Shown piece by piece: positions 5,668-9,803 of a stretch of 9,803 nt of DNA (its first letter is position 1; each line of letters starts with the position of its first letter). The DNA is from Bacteroidota bacterium (GTDB lineage: Bacteria; Bacteroidota; Bacteroidia; Chitinophagales; Chitinophagaceae). The stretch is from NCBI GenBank assembly GCA_947460795.1, contig CANHJA010000073.1, forward strand, positions 1 to 9,803, given 5' to 3'. A program made the translations under genes and the position numbers. The notes under the pieces are model-generated. The model did no database searches. It saw nothing but the letters and a program-made list of their open reading frames with translations, and had not been told where the DNA came from.

Positions 5668-6054
5668 ATGAAAAACTTAAAATTTGCTAGTGCACTTATC
5701 CTCGTAGCCGGATTGTTTTTATTAAGTACAACTGCTAATGCACAAAATAGAAGAGGAAATTATTCTAACGATGATGATAGAAATGGGTATCGCCAAAGTC
5801 AAAGAGATGATAGAGATGATCAATACGAAAACAGCAATCAATATCGTTATAGTAATCATGATGATAGAAACCATCGCAATGATTGCAGAGAAAATGTTAG
5901 AAGCTGTCGTTCTAGAAACAACTACTATCAACATTATTCTAGAAGTTATAATCGTTGTAATTGCAGAGGCTGTTATAATTACAGAAGATATCGAAGAGCG
6001 CCTCAAGTGCATCATTATACACCAAGATGTCCGAATGTATATGTTCGGTATTAA
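5668..6054 (+). CDS. Small secreted Arg/Tyr/Asn-rich protein with six cysteines, function unknown
   Basis: I do not recognise a family. The 128-residue product begins with a clear signal peptide: MKNLKF, a hydrophobic core ASALILVAGLFLLS (7-20), and TTANAQ, with cleavage likely after A25 or Q26. The mature part is low complexity and hydrophilic: about 22 Arg, 16 Asn, 15 Tyr and 10 Asp in 102 residues, and no lysine at all. An acidic/basic first half with DDDR, RDDRDD and HDDR repeats (35-67) precedes a cysteine- and tyrosine-rich second half with C73, C80, C97, C99, C102 and C121. The CNCRGC cluster could form disulfides or bind metal. Its own terminator follows at 6067. Envelope or periplasmic location is inferred from the signal peptide. 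No good promoter match is visible upstream. Confidence 0.8.
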   Translation: MKNLKFASALILVAGLFLLSTTANAQNRRGNYSNDDDRNGYRQSQRDDRDDQYENSNQYRYSNHDDRNHRNDCRENVRSCRSRNNYYQHYSRSYNRCNCRGCYNYRRYRRAPQVHHYTPRCPNVYVRY

Positions 6055-6066
6055 AAAATCAAACTT

Positions 6067-6094
6067 AAAAAACTCCGTAAATCGGAGTTTTTTT
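6067..6094 (+). terminator. Intrinsic terminator after the secreted-protein gene
   Basis: AAAAAACTCCG (6067-6077) pairs with CGGAGTTTTTT (6083-6093) around the loop TAAAT and ends in a T tract (6088-6094). It lies 12 bases after the stop codon, supporting 5668-6054 as a real transcribed gene. Confidence 0.92.
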
Positions 6095-6141
6095 ATTTAA
6101 TTGATAATGTAAAGTTTTATAAAAAATGAAATCTTCTGTTT

Positions 6142-6149
6142 TATATTTA
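6142..6149 (+). promoter_or_regulatory. Possible -7 element of the murF-galE operon
   Basis: TATATTTA matches TAnnTTTG except for the last base and lies just upstream of the murF start. No convincing -33 TTG is visible at the right distance. A promoter is expected here because a strong terminator precedes it at 6067-6094. Confidence 0.4.
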
Positions 6150-6153
6150 CAAC

Positions 6154-7431
6154 ATGAATATTGAAGAGATATATAAAATTTATTTAGAATATCCATCTGT
6201 GCAAACAGATACAAGAAAATTAAATAATGGAGACATTTACTTTGCATTAAAAGGAGATAATTTTAATGGAAATCATTTTGTTAGTCAAGCTTTTGAAAAA
6301 GGGGCAAACTATTGTGTAGTTGATGAAGTTGAATATCAAATAAATGACAAATGCATTTTAGTAGAGGATGTTTTAAGTTGCTTACAAGCATTAGCTACTC
6401 ATCATCGCAAGCAATTTGTCATTCCGTTTATAGCCATTACAGGCAGCAATGGCAAAACAACTACTAAAGAATTAATGATGGCTGTACTGTCATCAAAATA
6501 TAAAACCTATGCTACGGAAGGCAATTTGAATAATCACATTGGTGTGCCCTTAACTATCTTGAAAATAAAAAAGGATGCACAAATGGCTATTATAGAAATG
6601 GGTGCTAATCATCAAAAAGAAATAGCATTTTATTGCAATATTGCATTGCCTACACATGGTTTAATAAATAATTGTGGCAAAGCACATTTAGAGGGTTTTG
6701 GCGGCATTGAAGGAGTGAAAAAGGGCAAGGGAGAATTGTATGATTTTTTAAAAAATAAGGATGGAATCATTTTTAGAAATTCTGATTTAGAGTATCTAAA
6801 TGAAATGAGCATTGGCATTGAAAAGCAAGTTACGTATGGCGAACATCAAGCAAATTTTACAGGAAAATCATATACTGAAAATTCTTTTTTACAAGTTGCG
6901 GTTTTAACGCAAGGCCTAGAATGTACCATTCATACACAATTAGTGGGCGAATATAATTTAGCCAATGTATTAGGAGCTGTGGCTGTTGGTAGCACATTTG
7001 ATATTCATATCAATGACATAAAAAAATCAATAGAAGAATATTCGCCTTCCAACTCTCGCTCTCAATTAATGAAAATTGGTACAAACACGGTTATTTTAGA
7101 TGCATACAATGCCAATCCAACGAGCATGGTTTCTGCCATCAATAATTTCTCTCAATTAGATTATCCAAATAAAATTATTATGATTGGTGCGATGATGGAA
7201 TTGGGTGATGAAAGTATAAACGAACACCAAAAAATAATCGAATTATTAGCACAATCGAATTGGAAGCAAGTTGTTTTAGTAGGCGGGAATTTCAATGTTG
7301 TAAAACATTCATTCATCTATTTTGAAAATTCCACCTTGGCACAAAAGTGGTTTGTTGAAAGTGCATTTCAAAACACCGCCTTTTTAATAAAAGGTTCAAG
7401 GGCATTTCAAATGGAAAAAATTATTAATTAA
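6154..7431 (+). CDS. murF: UDP-N-acetylmuramoyl-tripeptide--D-alanyl-D-alanine ligase
   Basis: Cytoplasmic ATP-dependent ligase that adds D-Ala-D-Ala to UDP-MurNAc-tripeptide, the last soluble step of peptidoglycan precursor synthesis. The 425 residues show the Mur ligase order: N-terminal substrate domain (about 1-90) with SVQTDTRKLNNGDIYFALKG, central ATPase domain with the P-loop GSNGKTTTK (97-105) and EMGANHQKE (148-156), and INNCGKAHLEGFGG (171-184). The C-terminal domain carries SNSRSQ (299-304), DAYNANPTS (316-324) and GAMMELGDES (345-354). The motifs distinguish MurF from MurC, D and E. The active site appears intact. galE starts 19 bases downstream. Other mur and fts genes of the dcw cluster are absent, so murF is located away from it, which is common in this phylum. 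Confidence 0.96.
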   Translation: MNIEEIYKIYLEYPSVQTDTRKLNNGDIYFALKGDNFNGNHFVSQAFEKGANYCVVDEVEYQINDKCILVEDVLSCLQALATHHRKQFVIPFIAITGSNGKTTTKELMMAVLSSKYKTYATEGNLNNHIGVPLTILKIKKDAQMAIIEMGANHQKEIAFYCNIALPTHGLINNCGKAHLEGFGGIEGVKKGKGELYDFLKNKDGIIFRNSDLEYLNEMSIGIEKQVTYGEHQANFTGKSYTENSFLQVAVLTQGLECTIHTQLVGEYNLANVLGAVAVGSTFDIHINDIKKSIEEYSPSNSRSQLMKIGTNTVILDAYNANPTSMVSAINNFSQLDYPNKIIMIGAMMELGDESINEHQKIIELLAQSNWKQVVLVGGNFNVVKHSFIYFENSTLAQKWFVESAFQNTAFLIKGSRAFQMEKIIN

Positions 7432-7450
7432 TAAAATATTTAATTAAGCT

Positions 7451-8470
7451 ATGGCAAAAATATTAGTCACAGGAGGTGCAGGATATATTGGATCACATAC
7501 AATTGTAGATTTAATAGAAAATGGATTTGACGTAATTTGTGCCGATAATTTTTCTCGATCATTGCCAACTTCTTTAGATGGAATAAATGAAATCATCGGA
7601 AAAAAAATAAAAAACTACCCTGTAGATTTATGCAATTTAGAAAGCACAAAAACTATTTTTGAAGAGAATAAAGACATAGTAGGGGTAATTCATTTTGCCG
7701 CATTTAAATCAGTTGGAGAAAGCGTAGAAAAACCTTTAATGTATTATGAAAATAATATGTATAGCTTGCTGAATGTGCTCAAATGCATTCAGGATTACCA
7801 AATTGCCAATTTCGTTTTTTCCTCATCGTGTTCGGTTTATGGAAACGTAGATAAATTGCCTGTAACAGAAGACACTCATTTGTCGAATCCAGAATGTGCA
7901 TATGCTTCAACAAAACAAATGGGGGAGCAAGTAATTAAGGACTTTTCTAAAATTTGCAACACGCAATCTATTTTATTACGATATTTTAATCCCGTTGGAG
8001 CGCATACATCTGGTTTAATAGGCGAAGTGCCGTTTGACAAGCCCAATAATTTAATACCTGTAATTACACAAACAGCAATTGGTCAAATTGAAAAAATGTA
8101 CGTTTGGGGAAATGATTATCAAACTCGGGATGGTTCATGCATCAGAGATTATATACATGTAATGGATATTGCAAACGCGCATACCAAAGCCTTGCAATAT
8201 TTAATTGCAGCAAAAAATGAATCGAATTGCGAAATATTTAATTTAGGATCTGGAAATGGAGTGACCGTATTAGAAGCCATCAATTCATTTGAAAAAGTAA
8301 GTGGCGTAAAACTAAATTATAAATTTGGCCCAAGAAGAGAAGGAGATATAGTCGCTATTTATTCAGACAATTCATTGTGTAAAAGTAAATTAGGCTGGAA
8401 TCCTGTGTTTTCGATAGATGATATGTTAGAAACTGCTTGGAAATGGCAGTTAGTTTTAGCATCTAAATAA
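7451..8470 (+). CDS. galE: UDP-glucose 4-epimerase
   Basis: NAD-dependent epimerase that interconverts UDP-glucose and UDP-galactose, supplying precursors for surface polysaccharide and the Leloir pathway. The 339 residues form a short-chain dehydrogenase of the extended type. The Rossmann motif TGGAGYIGSH is at 7-16, the catalytic serine region SSSCSVYG at 124-131 (S126), and the catalytic pair Y151 and K155 in YASTK. LRYFNPVGAH (176-185), RDYIHVMD (232-239) and GPRREGD (293-299) are characteristic of GalE. Related epimerases acting on UDP-N-acetylglucosamine cannot be excluded from the sequence alone. The gene is 19 bases after murF without a terminator between, so the two are likely co-transcribed. 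No clear terminator follows; a new promoter begins within 14 bases of the stop. Confidence 0.94.
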   Translation: MAKILVTGGAGYIGSHTIVDLIENGFDVICADNFSRSLPTSLDGINEIIGKKIKNYPVDLCNLESTKTIFEENKDIVGVIHFAAFKSVGESVEKPLMYYENNMYSLLNVLKCIQDYQIANFVFSSSCSVYGNVDKLPVTEDTHLSNPECAYASTKQMGEQVIKDFSKICNTQSILLRYFNPVGAHTSGLIGEVPFDKPNNLIPVITQTAIGQIEKMYVWGNDYQTRDGSCIRDYIHVMDIANAHTKALQYLIAAKNESNCEIFNLGSGNGVTVLEAINSFEKVSGVKLNYKFGPRREGDIVAIYSDNSLCKSKLGWNPVFSIDDMLETAWKWQLVLASK

Positions 8471-8483
8471 AAAAGGATAAAAA

Positions 8484-8513
8484 TTGTTTTTTTAATAATA
8501 TGTATTATATTTG
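8484..8513 (+). promoter_or_regulatory. Canonical Bacteroidota promoter upstream of the small basic ORF
   Basis: TTG at 8484-8486 and TATATTTG at 8506-8513 are exactly 19 bases apart, the same geometry as the rplK promoter. Transcription should start near 8518, leaving a leader of about 94 nt before ATG 8613. An 11-base-period direct repeat (TTTGATTA at 8510-8517 and 8521-8528) straddles the predicted start and could be an operator, though this is only suggestive. Confidence 0.75.
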
Positions 8514-8547
8514 ATTATCATTTGATTAATAAAATAGCCTTGTGCTA

Positions 8548-8566
8548 AGTTTTCAAACTGAGAACT
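8548..8566 (+). other. Leader hairpin upstream of the small basic ORF
   Basis: AGTTTTC (8548-8554) pairs with GAGAACT (8560-8566), seven pairs with one G-U, around the loop AAACT. It lies in the middle of the 94-nt leader and has no T tract directly after it. It may be a regulatory element or chance. Confidence 0.3.
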
Positions 8567-8612
8567 ACTTTTCATTTGTAAGTTGTCGTTTTAATTTTTA
8601 AATAATAATAAG

Positions 8613-8750
8613 ATGAGATTTGGTCAAGTTATTACAAGTAAACGTTCAAAAGGAATTTTAACTTTGAAAAGTTTATTCAAAAAGAAAAAAGAGAATAAAC
8701 GTAGGAAATCTGTTTGGAGTAAGATTGTTTCTTTTTTGAGATTAAATTAA
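8613..8750 (+). CDS. Small highly basic 45-residue protein, function unknown
   Basis: An ORF of 45 codons plus TAA starts at ATG 8613 in an A-rich context (TAATAATAAGATG). The product starts MRFGQVITSKRSKG, has a strongly basic middle (KKKKENKRRK, residues 23-32) and ends in a potentially amphipathic segment SVWSKIVSFLRLN (33-45). There are about 15 Lys and Arg and only one acidic residue. It is not a ribosomal protein that I recognise; L34, L36 and Thx motifs are absent. Support for a real gene is the canonical promoter at 8484-8513 and the absence of any other ORF in this 356-base gap. Membrane- or nucleic-acid-binding would suit the charge, but that is inference. No terminator is evident before the next gene. 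Confidence 0.5.
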   Translation: MRFGQVITSKRSKGILTLKSLFKKKKENKRRKSVWSKIVSFLRLN

Positions 8751-8770
8751 TTATTTATCATTTTTTTAAA

Positions 8771-8791
8771 GGAAGTAAAATTTTTGCTTCC
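8771..8791 (+). other. Inverted repeat upstream of the ACMSD gene
   Basis: GGAAGTAAAA (8771-8780) and TTTTGCTTCC (8782-8791) are complementary apart from one G-T wobble. No T tract follows, so it is not a standard terminator. Its right arm contains the candidate -33 element of the next promoter, so it could be an operator-like dyad. Confidence 0.4.
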
Positions 8792-8811
8792 ATAAATATG
8801 TAATATTTTCG
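8784..8811 (+). promoter_or_regulatory. Probable promoter of the ACMSD gene
   Basis: TTG at 8784-8786 (within TTTTTG) and TATTTTCG at 8804-8811 are 17 bases apart; the second differs from TAnnTTTG at one position. The predicted start is about ten bases before ATG 8827, giving an almost leaderless transcript. Confidence 0.5.
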
Positions 8812-8826
8812 CTTTCAAACGTAAGA

Positions 8827-9803
8827 ATGATGAAAAAAATTGACATACACACCCATATTATGCCAGAAAAAATTCCAAACTGGTTTGAAAAATTCGGCTA
8901 TGGGGAGTTCATTCATTTGGATCATCACAAACCTTGTTGTGCTAAAATGATGAAGGGCGATAAATTCTTTCGTGAAATAGAAAGCAACTGTTGGGAGCCG
9001 AAAGATAGAATCATTGATATGTCAGCCACAGATGTAGATATCCAAGTTCTTTCAACCATTCCTGTTTTATTTAATTATTGGGCAAAACCTGCTGAAGGTT
9101 TAGAAACTTCTCGATTTTTTAATGACCATATTTGTAGCTGTGTAACCAATCACCCGGATAAATTTATTGGTTTAGGCACTGTTCCTTTGCAAGATATCGA
9201 TATGGCTATTAAAGAAATGGAACGCTGTGTAAAGGAATTGAAAATGCCAGGCATCGAGATCGGTTCAAATATTAATCAACTAAACTTAAGTGATAAAAAA
9301 TTTGATCCATTTTGGGAAGCAGCACAAGATTTAAATTGCAGTATTTTTATCCATCCTTGGGAAATGATGGGTGAAAACGAGATGATGAAATATTGGTTGC
9401 CATGGCTAGTTGGTATGCCAGCAGAAACCGCAAGAGCAATTTGCAGTTTAATATTTGGGGGTGTAATGGAAAAATATCCCAATTTGAAATTCGCATTTGC
9501 ACATGGTGGAGGTTCATTTCCTGCAACCGTTGGTCGGGTAGAGCATGGTTGGAAAGTTCGACCTGATTTATGTGCAATTGACAACCCAATAAACCCAAGA
9601 GATTATTTAGGAAAATTTTGGGTAGACAGCTTGGTACATGATGAAGTTTCCTTTGATGTACTGTTGAAAACCGTTGGCGAAGACAAAATTTGTGTAGGGA
9701 GTGATTACCCTTTTCCTTTAGGAGAACATCGACCAGGTGAATTAGTTGAAAGCATGGATATCCCAATTGAAACCAAACAAAAAATGATGTTTGAAAATGC
9801 AAT
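8827..9803 (+). CDS. 2-amino-3-carboxymuconate-6-semialdehyde decarboxylase (ACMSD), 3'-truncated
   Basis: Zinc-dependent amidohydrolase-superfamily decarboxylase. It converts 2-amino-3-carboxymuconate semialdehyde, the ring-opened product of 3-hydroxyanthranilate, to 2-aminomuconate semialdehyde, steering tryptophan breakdown to full catabolism rather than quinolinate and NAD. The frame stays open to the window end (325 full codons); the family is about 335 residues, so roughly ten are missing. Numbered from ATG 8827, zinc ligands are H8 and H10 (DIHTH), H176 (HPWEM) and D293 (GSDYPFPLGE); H226 (AHGGG) is the catalytic histidine and R49 the substrate-binding arginine, matching H6, H8, H174, D291, H224 and R47 of human ACMSD. 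YWLPWLVGMPAET and RPDLCA are also diagnostic. ATG 8830 is an equally possible start. Other kynurenine-pathway genes are not visible. Confidence 0.94.
   Translation, partial: MMKKIDIHTHIMPEKIPNWFEKFGYGEFIHLDHHKPCCAKMMKGDKFFREIESNCWEPKDRIIDMSATDVDIQVLSTIPVLFNYWAKPAEGLETSRFFNDHICSCVTNHPDKFIGLGTVPLQDIDMAIKEMERCVKELKMPGIEIGSNINQLNLSDKKFDPFWEAAQDLNCSIFIHPWEMMGENEMMKYWLPWLVGMPAETARAICSLIFGGVMEKYPNLKFAFAHGGGSFPATVGRVEHGWKVRPDLCAIDNPINPRDYLGKFWVDSLVHDEVSFDVLLKTVGEDKICVGSDYPFPLGEHRPGELVESMDIPIETKQKMMFENA

Noticed and set aside
5738..6100. Plus-strand 120-codon ORF overlapping the secreted-protein gene, and a 97-codon antisense ORF
   Set aside because: Both are Ile/Met-rich shadow frames produced by the repetitive GAT/AGA/AAT codons. 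The frame at 5668 has a signal peptide and a terminator right after its stop, whereas the stop of the 120-codon ORF lies beyond that terminator.
6065..6247. Minus-strand 60-codon ORF across the murF promoter region
   Set aside because: It overlaps a terminator and the start of murF, and no promoter or family feature supports it.
8751..8791. Terminator of the small basic ORF
   Set aside because: The T run at 8761-8767 is not preceded by a stable stem, and the dyad at 8771-8791 is not followed by T residues.
9347..9802. Minus-strand 151- and 102-codon ORFs at the window end
   Set aside because: They lie opposite the ACMSD gene, whose catalytic motifs are intact, and have no recognisable features.
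1..9803. Mobile elements, CRISPR arrays or defence genes
   Set aside because: No transposase or integrase motifs, regularly spaced repeats, or effector-like domains appear in any frame; all confident genes are housekeeping or metabolic.

Overview
The window is AT-rich chromosomal DNA from a member of the Bacteroidota; the class cannot be fixed from sequence alone, but Chitinophagia-like or Flavobacteriia-like lineages both fit. The clues are promoters of the TTG / TAnnTTTG type (for example upstream of rplK, infC and the small ORF at 8613), almost no Shine-Dalgarno sequences, A-rich start-codon contexts, an rpmF-plsX gene pair, and a signal peptide ending in the Ala-Asn-Ala-Gln pattern common in this phylum. 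All genes called are on the plus strand. No mobile element, CRISPR array, tRNA or rRNA was found.

Layout. Positions 1-1245 hold the 3' part of rpmF (ribosomal protein L32) and plsX (phosphate acyltransferase of phospholipid synthesis), closed by a strong terminator. Positions 1289-3695 are a complete ribosomal-stalk operon with its own promoter and a structured leader: rplK, rplA, rplJ, rplL, then a terminator. Next come scoB, the B subunit of a 3-oxoacid CoA-transferase (3790-4446), infC, translation initiation factor IF3 (4594-5148), and a small glycine-tailed RRM RNA-binding protein (5219-5536) followed by a terminator. A gene for a small secreted, lysine-free, Arg/Tyr/Asn/Asp-rich protein with six cysteines (5668-6054) has its own terminator. 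murF (peptidoglycan precursor ligase) and galE (UDP-glucose 4-epimerase) form a close pair at 6154-8470. The 356-base stretch 8471-8826 carries a canonical promoter, a leader of about 94 nt, and a very basic 45-codon ORF. The window ends inside a gene for 2-amino-3-carboxymuconate-6-semialdehyde decarboxylase (ACMSD) of tryptophan/kynurenine catabolism; its catalytic residues are intact and about ten C-terminal residues are missing.

How it fits together. Most genes are housekeeping: translation (L32, L11, L1, L10, L7/L12, IF3), envelope lipid and cell-wall precursors (PlsX, MurF, GalE), with two catabolic enzymes (ScoB, ACMSD). What is unusual is the arrangement. Several gene clusters that are normally contiguous are cut here: rplKAJL has neither secE-nusG before it nor rpoBC after it, infC is not followed by rpmI-rplT, plsX is not followed by fabH, and scoB has no scoA beside it. 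I see no convincing new multi-gene system. The best candidates for undescribed biology are the small basic ORF with its leader (8484-8750), the lysine-free secreted cysteine protein (5668-6054) and the structured rplK leader (1320-1366).
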